A stretch of 49,488 nt of DNA from an uncultured Clostridia bacterium (GTDB lineage: Bacteria > Bacillota > Clostridia > Lachnospirales > Lachnospiraceae). The position numbers and the translations under genes were made by a program. This document shows, one piece after another, positions 30,000-38,238 of this stretch. The stretch is from contig CAMEEX010000004.1 in NCBI GenBank assembly GCA_945915235.1, positions 1 through 49,488 of the forward strand, written 5' to 3'. The number at the start of each line of letters is the position of its first letter. The first letter of the stretch is position 1. Below the pieces are notes generated by a model. The model was given only the letters and a program-made list of their open reading frames with translations. It had not been told where the DNA came from and did not search any database.

Positions 30000-31250
30000 A
30001 TGGCGGTAATCAGTGGAAGTAATATGTACGATATTCTTCGTAAATCATTTTCAATATTGAACCCACAGCTTATGCACCATAGTGAAAGGACAGCGTATAT
30101 TCTTTATAAGATGCTGCTCGCAGAAGGACGAATGAGCAATCAGGAGATGGCGGACTATGTGATAATTGCCATGCTCCATGACATAGGAACCTGTAAGCTG
30201 GAGTATATTGACCACTGGGCAGACTTTGAGAAGGAGGATTTATGGCCACATTCGATATTCGGCTTCCTCTTCCTTAAATATTTATCGCCGCTTGACAATA
30301 AGGCGGAGATTGTGCTCTATCATCACCTTGACTATAATAAGCACCATATGATAAAGAGCCACTATATAAAGATAGCCGAATATCTGTTCATGGCGGACAA
30401 GATGGACGTGACCATGAGTATGCCGGGAACCTTAGAGCCCGATTATCTGCAAAAGTACCGCAACATCAAGTTCTCCGCGGAGGCTCTTAATCTGTTTCTC
30501 AAGGCAAATGCACAGTACAAGGTTCTTGACTGTCTTAAAACGGATGATTACCTCAAGGAGATTGATGAACTGATAGCGTCGGTGAACTTTTCGGAGGAGT
30601 ATAAAAGAAAGTTCCTTCAGATGCTTGTTTACATAATCGATTTCAGAAGCCAGTACACGGTAATACATACACTCGCGACGACCATATTTGCACAGGAGCT
30701 TGGAGAGATGATGCATCTTTCCGGTCAGGAAAAATATAATATGTACTATGGTGCGCTCTTGCATGACATTGGCAAGATAGCGATACCGCTGTCAATTCTT
30801 GAGTCCACGGGCAAACTCTCGCCTAAGGAGATGGACATTATGAAGAAGCATGTAGAGATTACCGATCACATACTCAAGGGCATAGTCGATGATGAGGTGC
30901 GCGAGATTGCCATAAGGCACCATGAGAAGATAGACGGCAGTGGCTATTCCAGAGGACTTAAGGGGGACGAGCTCACAAGACCCCAAAGGATTGTTGCAGT
31001 TGCCGATATAATAAGTGCCCTGTACGGAAAAAGAAGTTATAAAGAGGCATTCGGTGCTGACAAGATTAAGTCTATAATTCAGTCCGATGCCGACAACGGT
31101 AAGATATGTCCGCAGGTGGTGGGGGTTGCGGTAAGAAATATGGAACGCATTATTCAGAATTTTGAGAAGAAGAAGGATGCGGCACTTGGAACCTATATGC
31201 AGATAAAAAAACAGGAAAATGATATATATGAACAATTTAAAGGACTGTAG
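30000..31250 (+). CDS. Tandem HD-domain protein with a C-terminal HD-GYP-like phosphodiesterase domain
   Basis: The 416-residue cytosolic protein has two HD metal-dependent phosphohydrolase domains. The first (about 20-140) has H27, the HDIG motif at 60-63, H84, HH at 108-109 and a distal ADKMD. The second (about 215-370) has H223, HDIGKIAIP at 255, H284 and the HD-GYP signature HHEKIDGSGYSRGL with ADIISAL after it. The signature reads GYS instead of GYP. HD-GYP proteins degrade cyclic-di-GMP or related dinucleotides; the paired HD domains resemble two-domain phosphodiesterases. A GGAGGTAG site precedes the ATG. No receiver or sensor domain is attached. Confidence 0.85.
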   Translation: MAVISGSNMYDILRKSFSILNPQLMHHSERTAYILYKMLLAEGRMSNQEMADYVIIAMLHDIGTCKLEYIDHWADFEKEDLWPHSIFGFLFLKYLSPLDNKAEIVLYHHLDYNKHHMIKSHYIKIAEYLFMADKMDVTMSMPGTLEPDYLQKYRNIKFSAEALNLFLKANAQYKVLDCLKTDDYLKEIDELIASVNFSEEYKRKFLQMLVYIIDFRSQYTVIHTLATTIFAQELGEMMHLSGQEKYNMYYGALLHDIGKIAIPLSILESTGKLSPKEMDIMKKHVEITDHILKGIVDDEVREIAIRHHEKIDGSGYSRGLKGDELTRPQRIVAVADIISALYGKRSYKEAFGADKIKSIIQSDADNGKICPQVVGVAVRNMERIIQNFEKKKDAALGTYMQIKKQENDIYEQFKGL

Positions 31251-31292
31251 AATCATAAAGCTATAAACTATAAATGACAAAACAGTAAATCA

Positions 31293-31329
31293 AAAACACC
31301 GGACTGCGTCGGCTGCAATCCGGTGTTTT
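31293..31329. terminator. Bidirectional terminator between the HD gene and the orphan binding protein
   Basis: AAAACACCGGA and TCCGGTGTTTT form a perfect 11-bp stem around a 15-base loop. The A/T flanks on both sides suit the two convergent genes. Confidence 0.8.
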
Positions 31330-31369
31330 GACGTGTGGGTTCAAGGCAAAAAGCGCTCGTATAGGAGTG

Positions 31370-32374
31370 CTATTTCAGGGCATTGTTGGCAAATGTTGTG
31401 TCGACGAGTTTGGAATAAGGAGCGTATTCATTGATAACGTCTGCTTCATAGAGTATATCCTGAAGAAGTGTAAAGCTGTCTTCTGTGAACACGAGATCGT
31501 TTTTCCAGGTATCCTGTGATTTATAGCGCTCCACAATGATTGCGATGGTGTCAACGTCCGTGTCCGGAAACTGAGGGGCAATGACCTTGGCAATATCCTC
31601 GCTGGAATGTGTGCTTACATATTCCATGCCGCGCTGAAGAGCATTGGTGAAAGCCTGTATGATTTCAGGATTTTTGCCGATATAGCTCTTTTTGGCACTG
31701 TAGGCTGTGTATGGGACATAGCCGCTGTCGACGCCGAGACTGGCAACAACGTATCCGCTGCCTTCTTTTTCAAGGGCAGTGGCATGTGGCTCAAACTCCA
31801 CTGTGAAATCTCCCTGCCCGCCTGCAAAGGCTCCGCTTGTGAGACCGAAGTCGATATTCTGAACTATCTCGAGATCTGAGGTGATATCTATTCCGTTGTT
31901 TTTTAGAATGTATTCGAGTACCATTTCAGGCATTCCGCCTGCTCTTCCGCCAAGTACCGTGCTTCCTTTTAACATATCCCATGAGAAGTTTTTAACGGGC
32001 TGTCTGGATACCAGAAAGTTTCCGGCACGCTGAGTGAGCTGTGCAAAGTTGATGGCGTAGTCTGAGTTTCCCTCATTGTATGCATATATTGATGATTCGG
32101 AACCCATAAAGCCTATCTGCGCTTCGCCTGATATCAGGGCGGTCATAACCTTGTCTGCGCCGAAGCCTGTGACAAGGTTGAGATTTATCCCCTCGTCCTC
32201 AAAGTAACCGTTCTCTATGGCGACGTACTGCGGCGCGTAGAAGATGGAATGTGCCACTTCGTTGAGCGTGACATCTTTGAGCTTTCCGTCGTCCTTCTTA
32301 CAGCCGCAGAAGATGACGCAGACGGCGGCAAGAAGCAGGGCAAGCGGTAAAAATATTATTTTTTTAGTTTTCAA
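31370..32374 (-). CDS. NitT/TauT-type ABC substrate-binding lipoprotein (orphan)
   Basis: The start is set by a GGAGG site five bases before TTG at 32374, giving 334 residues that begin MKTKKIIFLPLALLLAAV. The upstream ATG at 32384-32386 contains that ribosome site in its own coding sequence and lacks one itself. The signal peptide ends in a lipobox-like FCGC, so the protein is a lipoprotein. The mature part fits SsuA/THI5-like binding proteins: VAHSIFYAPQYVAIENGYFEDEGI, then GGRAGGMPEMVLEYIL. Such proteins bind sulfonates, pyrimidines, riboflavin-like or other small aromatic ligands. No permease or ATPase is nearby, so it must work with partners encoded elsewhere. Confidence 0.85.
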   Translation of the reverse strand: MKTKKIIFLPLALLLAAVCVIFCGCKKDDGKLKDVTLNEVAHSIFYAPQYVAIENGYFEDEGINLNLVTGFGADKVMTALISGEAQIGFMGSESSIYAYNEGNSDYAINFAQLTQRAGNFLVSRQPVKNFSWDMLKGSTVLGGRAGGMPEMVLEYILKNNGIDITSDLEIVQNIDFGLTSGAFAGGQGDFTVEFEPHATALEKEGSGYVVASLGVDSGYVPYTAYSAKKSYIGKNPEIIQAFTNALQRGMEYVSTHSSEDIAKVIAPQFPDTDVDTIAIIVERYKSQDTWKNDLVFTEDSFTLLQDILYEADVINEYAPYSKLVDTTFANNALK

Positions 32375-32421
32375 GGTAGCCTCCATTAATTTGCTGTATG
32401 CCTTAACCGGCATCTGATAAT

Positions 32422-32450
32422 AGTATATGAGGCGGTTGGAAAATGGTTAA
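32422..32450 (-). promoter_or_regulatory. Promoter of the orphan binding-protein gene
   Basis: On the minus strand TTAACC, a 17-base spacer and TATACT. The leader is short; no TPP or other riboswitch consensus was recognised in it. Confidence 0.5.
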
Positions 32451-32474
32451 AATTACGTTTTTTAAAAATCATGC

Positions 32475-32503
32475 TTGCTAATGACACATTTATAGTGTAA
32501 TAT
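32475..32503 (+). promoter_or_regulatory. Promoter of the Cof-type HAD gene
   Basis: TTGCTA, a 17-base spacer and TAATAT. It overlaps the ORF-track start at 32502, which supports the downstream ATG at 32547. Confidence 0.6.
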
Positions 32504-32546
32504 GTTAAAGTTTGAAAATATTGAAGATAACCGGGCAGGAGGACTT

Positions 32547-33356
32547 ATGGCTTACAAGGTACTTGCATTAGATATAGACGGAACGCTTACAAATTCACAA
32601 AAGCAGATTACCGACAGGACGAAGAGGGCGGTGGCTGCCGCCGCTAAGAAAGGAGTTAAGATAGTCATTGCTTCGGGCAGACCGGTACAGGGGATAAGGG
32701 CATTTGCACGGGAGTTGGAGCTAGAGAAAAACGACGGCTACATTCTATCCTTCAATGGCGGGAGACTCATATCCTGCCGCACGGGCGAGATTATCCACGA
32801 TGTCAAGCTGCCGCTTGAATATCTTCCGGAGATATATGCGCTGTCAAAGAAATATAATGTAAATCTTATGTCCTACGAGGGCGACGACCTCATCACGGAG
32901 GAACCTGACGATGAATTCCTCGCGATAGAGGCAAAAATCAACGGTCTGGGAATAAGGAGGGTGGATAATCTGGTGGAATACATAGATTTTCCTATTAATA
33001 AATGTCTTATGCTGGGTGAGGGAAACTATCTTGCTGAAGTAGAGAAGAAAGTGCATGCGGCATTATCCGACAGGATGGATGTGTACCGCTCGGAACCGTA
33101 TTTTCTTGAAATTCTTCCTAAAGGAGTCGATAAGGCTAAATCGCTTGAAAGCTTCCTTGAACGGATCGGCTGTACGAGAAATGAACTTATGGCATGCGGT
33201 GATGGGTTCAACGACCTTACGATGATAAAGTATGCAGGGCTCGGCATCGCGATGGCTAATGCGAGGGAAGAGGTAAAGACATACGCCGACTATGTGACGG
33301 CATCCAATGATGAAGATGGTGTTGCTTTAGCGATTGAAAACTTTATTTTGCAATAA
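32547..33356 (+). CDS. Cof-type HAD-IIB sugar-phosphate phosphatase
   Basis: From the ATG at 32547 (CAGGAGGA site) the protein has 269 residues. It shows the HAD-IIB pattern: motif I LALDIDGTLTNSQKQI with both aspartates, motif II IVIASGRP, a large C2-type cap (residues about 85-190), the motif III lysine in LPKGVDKAKSLE, and motif IV GDGFNDLTMIKYAGLGIAMANA. Cof/YidA-like enzymes dephosphorylate sugar phosphates, PLP or flavin mononucleotide with broad specificity. It is monocistronic by its own promoter. The exact substrate is unknown. Confidence 0.93.
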   Translation: MAYKVLALDIDGTLTNSQKQITDRTKRAVAAAAKKGVKIVIASGRPVQGIRAFARELELEKNDGYILSFNGGRLISCRTGEIIHDVKLPLEYLPEIYALSKKYNVNLMSYEGDDLITEEPDDEFLAIEAKINGLGIRRVDNLVEYIDFPINKCLMLGEGNYLAEVEKKVHAALSDRMDVYRSEPYFLEILPKGVDKAKSLESFLERIGCTRNELMACGDGFNDLTMIKYAGLGIAMANAREEVKTYADYVTASNDEDGVALAIENFILQ

Positions 33357-33385
33357 AATTTTGTTATTTTTTATACAAATTTTAG

Positions 33386-33414
33386 TGGACTTTACAACTT
33401 CATTGTGCTAAAAT
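33386..33414 (+). promoter_or_regulatory. Promoter of the YerC-like gene
   Basis: TGGACT, a 17-base spacer and TAAAAT with an extended TGC element. The leader is about 140 bases with no structure that I can name. Confidence 0.55.
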
Positions 33415-33559
33415 GCTATTGTGTTGTTGGAATAAACAGAGTCGTGAAACAAACCAACCGGAATATAAAGTGCCTGAGTTTACGGGTGCGATTGCAATTT
33501 ACAAAAGCTGTATTTATAACTATTTTTGCTGCCGGACGGCGGCGGAACGGAGATTTGTA

Positions 33560-33865
33560 ATGGGTAAGAATTTAAAATCAGAAGCAGTGGATCATCTTTT
33601 TGAGGCGATTATGACGTTAAAGAATCTTGATGAGTATTATGCATTCTTTGAGGACGTATGTACGGTTAATGAGTTGTTATCATTATCCCAGCGCTACGAG
33701 GTGGCTAGAATGTTAAGACAGAGAAAGACATATCTTGACATTGCCGAGAAGACCGGAGCATCGACAGCTACGATAAGCCGTGTCAACCGCTCCCTAAACT
33801 ATGGCAACGACGCCTACGACATGGTATTTGAAAGACTTAATATCAAGGATGACGAACAGCAGTAA
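33560..33865 (+). CDS. YerC/YecD-type TrpR-family DNA-binding protein
   Basis: From the ATG at 33560, after an ACGGAG site, the protein has 101 residues; the ORF-track start adds 49 residues from the leader. It is a small all-helical TrpR-superfamily repressor: DHLFEAIMTLKNLDEYYAFFEDV, ELLSLSQRYEVARML, then the helix-turn-helix YLDIAEKTGASTATISRVNRS. This layout matches YerC/YecD proteins, which are widespread in Firmicutes and whose regulons are poorly known. A strong terminator follows immediately. It converges on the DUF1836 gene. Confidence 0.9.
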   Translation: MGKNLKSEAVDHLFEAIMTLKNLDEYYAFFEDVCTVNELLSLSQRYEVARMLRQRKTYLDIAEKTGASTATISRVNRSLNYGNDAYDMVFERLNIKDDEQQ

Positions 33866-33869
33866 ACAT

Positions 33870-33920
33870 AAATATTCCCGGTATACAGGGCTGTATGCAT
33901 GTATGCCGGGGATATTTTTA
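33870..33920. terminator. Terminator between convergent yerC-like and DUF1836 genes
   Basis: AAATATTCCCGGTATA pairs with TATGCCGGGGATATTT over 16 positions (two G-U pairs), with TT continuing to a T run. The 3' end overlaps the stop codon of the DUF1836 gene, so it can serve both strands. Confidence 0.75.
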
Positions 33921-34520
33921 TTCGTCCTTTTTTGAATTGAATTCGTCGATGATGTTCTCGACCATCTCTTTTTTGATGTACATATCAAAGCAAAGATAGC
34001 AGATGAAGGAAAAGGTCTGAAGGTATTCTTTTTCGTCCTCGTTGTCCACATCGGAGAAACTGCTTTCAGCCTTCTTAAACATTGATATAATGTCCTTGCT
34101 TATCTGAGGGAGACGTTCACGCTCTCCCTGATATATTTCTTTATAGATGTGTTCTAACGAAATGCTTCCCTTGCCGCCGAAAAATCTTTCCGTCAGAGGC
34201 CCGAGTATGGACTGGATATCGCTTATCGACATAAGAGTCTTAAAATAGTAGATAAACATAAGCGTTATCATATGGTCATGTGAATACTTCTTCTTTACCG
34301 GCGGCGGAAGAAGGTTGTTCTTAGCGTAATTGTTAATCATGGTCTTGGTCAGTATCTTGTCCTCCTCGTTGCGCTTGGTGGCCTCAAGATGAGTGTCCAT
34401 GAAGGTCGTGACCTGATCCATGTATAAATCTATATTCGGTATCTCGCCGGGACGTATATAGTCAAGCTTAGCGAGCTTGTGAAGCATATCGGCAAGATAT
34501 TCTGAACGTTCAAGTGACAT
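33918..34520 (-). CDS. DUF1836 family protein (MerR-like helix-turn-helix regulator candidate)
   Basis: The 200-residue protein carries the DUF1836 core KILTKTMINNYAKNNLLPPPVKKKYSHDH... followed by FIYYFKTLMSISDIQSIL. This region resembles the winged helix of MerR-type regulators, including a predicted wing (LLPPPVKKKY). The C-terminal half is helical and acidic (SSFSDVDNEDEKEY) and may form a dimer or sensor region. A likely start is the ATG at 34520, after an AAAGAGG-like site on the minus strand. The family is common in Firmicutes and has no assigned target. It is divergent from pspA across 172 bases. Confidence 0.82.
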   Translation of the reverse strand: MSLERSEYLADMLHKLAKLDYIRPGEIPNIDLYMDQVTTFMDTHLEATKRNEEDKILTKTMINNYAKNNLLPPPVKKKYSHDHMITLMFIYYFKTLMSISDIQSILGPLTERFFGGKGSISLEHIYKEIYQGERERLPQISKDIISMFKKAESSFSDVDNEDEKEYLQTFSFICYLCFDMYIKKEMVENIIDEFNSKKDE

Positions 34521-34625
34521 GTTGTAACCTCTTTTCTATGTGACGTAGTTTTAATGTCTAGTTCATTATAACCTAATTGTGAGTCAAACACAAGAAAAAC
34601 ATCATTATATTGAGCAAGAATTAAC

Positions 34626-34654
34626 GTGACTTTTACAGGTTAATGTGGTATTAT
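34626..34654 (+). promoter_or_regulatory. Promoter of the pspA-like gene
   Basis: GTGACT, a 17-base spacer and TATTAT, followed by a GGAGG site. The -35 matches at four of six positions. Confidence 0.5.
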
Positions 34655-34692
34655 AGCTTTAAGGACTTTTATAAAAATCGGAGGATATAATA

Positions 34693-35370
34693 ATGGGTAT
34701 TATTTCTAGATTCAAGGACATAATGGCTGCTAATATTAACGCACTTCTCGATAAGGCGGAGGATCCTGAGAAGATGATAGATCAGTATCTTCGCAACCTT
34801 GAGAGTGATCTTGCCAAGGTTAAGCAGGAGACGGCTTCCGTGATGGCAGAGGAGGCTAAGGCCAAGAGACAGTTAGATGAGTGTACTGCTGAGATAGCTA
34901 AGATGCAGGGTTACGCAGAGAAGGCTGTTCTTGCGGGGAATGATGAGGATGCCAAGAAGTTCCTTATGAAGAAGAAGGAGCTTGTTGTGAAGCAGACCTC
35001 ACTTCAGGAGACATATACAATGGCTGCCGAGAATGCGGCTAAGATGCGCCAGATGCACCAGAAGCTGGTAAGTGATATCAGTCAGCTCAACTCCAGAAGA
35101 GATGCAATCAAGGCTAAGATTGCCGTTGCCAAGACACAGCAGACAATCAACAAGATTGGTGCAAGTGTTGAGGGTGCAGCGGAGAACCTCTCAGCTTTTG
35201 ACAAGATGGAGGCTAAGGCTAATAAGATGCTTGATGAGGCTAATGCCATGGCTGAGCTCAATAAGCAGAACGATTCACTTGACGACATTGCACGCAAGTA
35301 TGAGAGCATGTCAACTCCGGAGGTTGATGATGAGCTCGCGGCACTTAAGGCCAAGATGGGACAGAACTAA
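34693..35370 (+). CDS. PspA/IM30 family protein (ESCRT-III-like membrane maintenance)
   Basis: The 225-residue protein starts MGIISRFKDIMAANINALLDKAEDPEKMIDQYL, the amphipathic helix and alpha-1 signature of PspA/IM30. A long coiled coil follows (residues about 28-150). Family members bind damaged or stressed membranes and form ESCRT-III-like polymers. The C-terminal part (MSTPEVDDELAALKAKMG) is the usual helical end. No pspF, pspB or pspC neighbour is present, as is common in Firmicutes. A terminator follows, but pcrA begins only 18 bases later. Confidence 0.92.
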   Translation: MGIISRFKDIMAANINALLDKAEDPEKMIDQYLRNLESDLAKVKQETASVMAEEAKAKRQLDECTAEIAKMQGYAEKAVLAGNDEDAKKFLMKKKELVVKQTSLQETYTMAAENAAKMRQMHQKLVSDISQLNSRRDAIKAKIAVAKTQQTINKIGASVEGAAENLSAFDKMEAKANKMLDEANAMAELNKQNDSLDDIARKYESMSTPEVDDELAALKAKMGQN

Positions 35371-35387
35371 ACAGGATATTGTTAACG

Positions 35388-35434
35388 AAAGCACCGCGTG
35401 TGACTGGTATGCCGGTTGACGGGGTGCTTTTTTT
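35388..35434 (+). terminator. Terminator between pspA and pcrA
   Basis: AAAGCACC and GGTGCTTT form an 8-bp stem with a second inner pairing (TGAC / GTTGA region), followed by TTTTT. The pcrA ribosome site begins a few bases later and no promoter fits in between, so pcrA probably relies on read-through or on a promoter I could not see. Confidence 0.75.
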
Positions 35435-35452
35435 GTATGATAGGAGATTGAA

Positions 35453-37702
35453 ATGAGTATTTATGATACCTTGAATGAACAGCAGAGGCAGGGGGTATTC
35501 ACAACAGAAGGTCCTGTGCTGCTTCTTGCAGGAGCAGGTTCGGGAAAGACACGCGTGCTCACGCACAGGATTGCTTATCTGATAGAGGAGAAGGATGTGA
35601 ACCCTTATAACATTCTGGCGATAACCTTCACTAACAAGGCGGCCGCCGAGATGCGTGAAAGAGTGGACAAGCTTCTTGGCATGGATGCGGGCGGGGCATG
35701 GATAATGACCTTCCATGCAGCATGTGTCAGAATACTTAGAAGATACATTGAACGTATCGGTTATGCTAACAGTTTTACGATATATGACACGGACGACCAG
35801 AAAACGATTGTGAGACAGATTTTAAAGAAGATGGATTTAGACCCGAAGCAGTATAAGGACAGGGCTGTGCTGTCCGATATATCGAGGGCGAAGGACGAAC
35901 TTAAGAGCCCTGATGATATGGAACTTGAGTCGGGAGCTAACTATCATGCTAAGATGGTCGCACAGGTGTACCGCGAGTATCAGAGACAGATGAAGGCGAA
36001 TAATGCGCTCGATTTTGACGATATTATATGCAGGACGGTTGAACTCTTTCAGTCATGTCCGGATGTCCTCGATTATTATGGAGAGCGCTTCAGATATATC
36101 ATGGTCGACGAGTATCAGGACACCAATATGGCGCAGTTCAAGCTTGTGAGTCTTTTAGCATCACGCTTTAGAAATTTGTGCGTTGTCGGCGATGATGACC
36201 AGTCCATATACAAGTTCAGAGGGGCTAACGTGAGGAACATTCTTGATTTTGAGAGTGTGTTTCCTGAGGCGGTGGTCATAAAACTCGAGCAGAACTACCG
36301 CTCGACACAGAATATTCTCGATGCGGCTAATTCTGTAATAAAGAACAACAACAAGCGCAAGGATAAGAGCCTGTGGACGGACAAGGGCTCGGGAGAAAAA
36401 ATTGCATATAACATATACAATACGGCATATGAGGAAGCATATGGGATTGTATCCGATATAAAGAGGAGAGCTGCGGAAGGAAACGCATACAATGATTTCG
36501 CGGTTCTCTACAGAACCAACGCACAGTCGAGAGCTCTCGAGGAGAAGTTTGTGGAACTTGGCGTGCCTTACAGAATATACGGAGCTGTGAATTTCTATGC
36601 ACGAAAAGAGATTAAGGACGTGCTCGCATATCTCAAGACGATAGACAATGCCCGTGACGAGGTGGCTGTAAGAAGAATTATCAATGTTCCTAAGCGCGGA
36701 ATAGGTCAGACCACAATCGAGAAGGCAGCAGCATACGCGGACGAGAACGGCATGAGCTTCTATGCTGCAGTGGCAAACGGAAGAGACATACCGTCGCTTT
36801 CTAAGGCGACGGTCGGAAAACTCGATAGTTTCTGTACACTCATATCGGCATTTAGGGCAAAGGCGGGGCAGCTCTCGATAAAGGAGCTCATATCCGACAT
36901 TGTGGAGAGCATCAAGTACGAGGAGTACCTCGCCGAGGACGATGAGCCGGACGAGATTGCCGACCGTATGTCCAATATTAATGAGCTCATCTCAAAGGCA
37001 GCAGCTTACGAGGAGACGACGGACATGCCGACACTCTCGGGCTTTCTTGAGGAAGTAGCTCTTGTGGCTGATATCGACAATATGGATGAGAACAACAATG
37101 TTGTCTCACTTATGACACTCCACAGTGCCAAGGGACTTGAGTTCCCAATCGTGTATCTGGCAGGCATGGAGGACGGAAATTTCCCGAGCTACATGGCGAT
37201 TTCATCAGGAGACCAGAGCGACCTCGAGGAGGAGAGAAGGCTCTGCTATGTGGGTATAACAAGGGCGAGACAGAGACTTGTGCTGAGCATGGCGAAGCAG
37301 CGCATGGTGCGCGGTGAGATGATGTTATGCAAGCCGTCGCGGTTCATAAGGGAAATTCCTGCTGAGCTGCTTGCAGAGAGCGGACAGGGCATAAGAAAGC
37401 CGGCATCATTCTCAAACGATGCGAAGGTGAAGGCTGCCGAGAGCGCAATGCGCGCGGCACTTCCGTGGAACAGGCCTGCCTTTTCAATGCAGGACATGAA
37501 AAAGGGTGCGCCGCAGGTAGCAGCGAGCGCTGAAGAGCTTGGTTATACCGAGGGTGACAGGGTGAAACATGTAAAGTTCGGAAACGGAACGGTGCAGAAA
37601 ATCGTCTCGGGCGGCAGGGATTTCGAGGTCACGGTGAACTTCGACACGGCCGGAGTGAAAAAAATGTTTGCATCTTTTGCAAAACTGGTAAAAATTGACT
37701 AG
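35453..37702 (+). CDS. pcrA: ATP-dependent DNA helicase PcrA/UvrD
   Basis: This superfamily 1A 3'-5' helicase acts in nucleotide excision repair, replication fork handling and recombinase removal. The 749-residue protein has Walker A GAGSGKTR (27-34), motif Ia ITFTNKAAAEMRER, motif II DEYQDTN, motif III GDDDQSIYKFRGA, motif IV EQNYRSTQNIL, motif V TLHSAKGLEFPIVYL and motif VI RRLCYVGITRARQRL. The C-terminal Tudor-like region (GDRVKHVKFGNGTVQKI), which in PcrA contacts RNA polymerase, is present. Length is typical. TAGGAGATTG precedes the ATG. A promoter for the next gene overlaps its stop. Confidence 0.96.
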   Translation: MSIYDTLNEQQRQGVFTTEGPVLLLAGAGSGKTRVLTHRIAYLIEEKDVNPYNILAITFTNKAAAEMRERVDKLLGMDAGGAWIMTFHAACVRILRRYIERIGYANSFTIYDTDDQKTIVRQILKKMDLDPKQYKDRAVLSDISRAKDELKSPDDMELESGANYHAKMVAQVYREYQRQMKANNALDFDDIICRTVELFQSCPDVLDYYGERFRYIMVDEYQDTNMAQFKLVSLLASRFRNLCVVGDDDQSIYKFRGANVRNILDFESVFPEAVVIKLEQNYRSTQNILDAANSVIKNNNKRKDKSLWTDKGSGEKIAYNIYNTAYEEAYGIVSDIKRRAAEGNAYNDFAVLYRTNAQSRALEEKFVELGVPYRIYGAVNFYARKEIKDVLAYLKTIDNARDEVAVRRIINVPKRGIGQTTIEKAAAYADENGMSFYAAVANGRDIPSLSKATVGKLDSFCTLISAFRAKAGQLSIKELISDIVESIKYEEYLAEDDEPDEIADRMSNINELISKAAAYEETTDMPTLSGFLEEVALVADIDNMDENNNVVSLMTLHSAKGLEFPIVYLAGMEDGNFPSYMAISSGDQSDLEEERRLCYVGITRARQRLVLSMAKQRMVRGEMMLCKPSRFIREIPAELLAESGQGIRKPASFSNDAKVKAAESAMRAALPWNRPAFSMQDMKKGAPQVAASAEELGYTEGDRVKHVKFGNGTVQKIVSGGRDFEVTVNFDTAGVKKMFASFAKLVKID

Positions 37703-37723
37703 ATATTTTTGTTATTATATGAT
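37695..37723 (+). promoter_or_regulatory. Promoter of the acidic membrane protein gene
   Basis: TTGACT, a 17-base spacer and TATGAT. The -35 lies in the last codons of pcrA. Confidence 0.65.
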
Positions 37724-37783
37724 AAAATTATTTCTAAGTTTATATATTGAAAATAATTTTTAAATAGAAAGGAAGAATGAGTT

Positions 37784-38107
37784 ATGAATAAGCTTGAAGA
37801 TTTACTTGCACAGATTAAGAGCAAGGATTTAAAGGACATTAAGGATTTGAAAGATCTCAAGGAGCTCCTCGGAAAGAAGCAGGTTGTTGTCGAGGAGAAG
37901 AAAAAGTGCAATCCTTTAGTATGGATTTTAGCTGTGGTAGGCTTCGTGGCTGCTGTTGCGGGCATCGCTTATGCCGTATACAGATATTTCACACCTGACT
38001 ACCTTGAAGATTTTGAGGATGAGGATTACGATGATGACTTCGAAGATGAGGACGACGAGTTCGAGGACGATTTCTTCGAGGAAGAGGATGAGAAGTCAGA
38101 TAAGTAA
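37784..38107 (+). CDS. Small single-helix membrane protein with a highly acidic tail
   Basis: The 107-residue protein has an N-terminal basic/acidic heptad-like stretch (KDLKDIKDLKDLKELLG), one transmembrane helix at about residues 45-67, then a tail of almost only D, E and F (DFEDEDYDDDFEDEDDEFED). GAAAGGAAGAATG precedes the ATG at workable spacing. It has its own promoter and terminator, so it is an independent unit. No family function is known to me. The acidic tail could bind metal ions, polycations or basic surface components, but this is only a guess. Confidence 0.78.
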   Translation: MNKLEDLLAQIKSKDLKDIKDLKDLKELLGKKQVVVEEKKKCNPLVWILAVVGFVAAVAGIAYAVYRYFTPDYLEDFEDEDYDDDFEDEDDEFEDDFFEEEDEKSDK

Positions 38108-38140
38108 TTTCTGATTGAATTTAATAGTGATGACCTGATT

Positions 38141-38174
38141 GCAATAGGAGGGAAAAAGCCCTCCTATTGTTTTA
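38141..38174 (+). terminator. Terminator after the acidic membrane protein gene
   Basis: CAATAGGAGGG and CCCTCCTATTG form a perfect 11-bp stem with a 6-base A-rich loop, followed by TTTT. Confidence 0.85.
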
Positions 38175-38238
38175 GTGTGAGATTATGCTGCGGACAAACG
38201 AAGAATAATAAATATACATGAAAAGGAGTGTATTAAAG

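Noticed and set aside
32375-32546. TPP riboswitch for the THI5-like binding protein
   Set aside because: No CTGATGAG or other TPP core sequence occurs in the leader on the minus strand.
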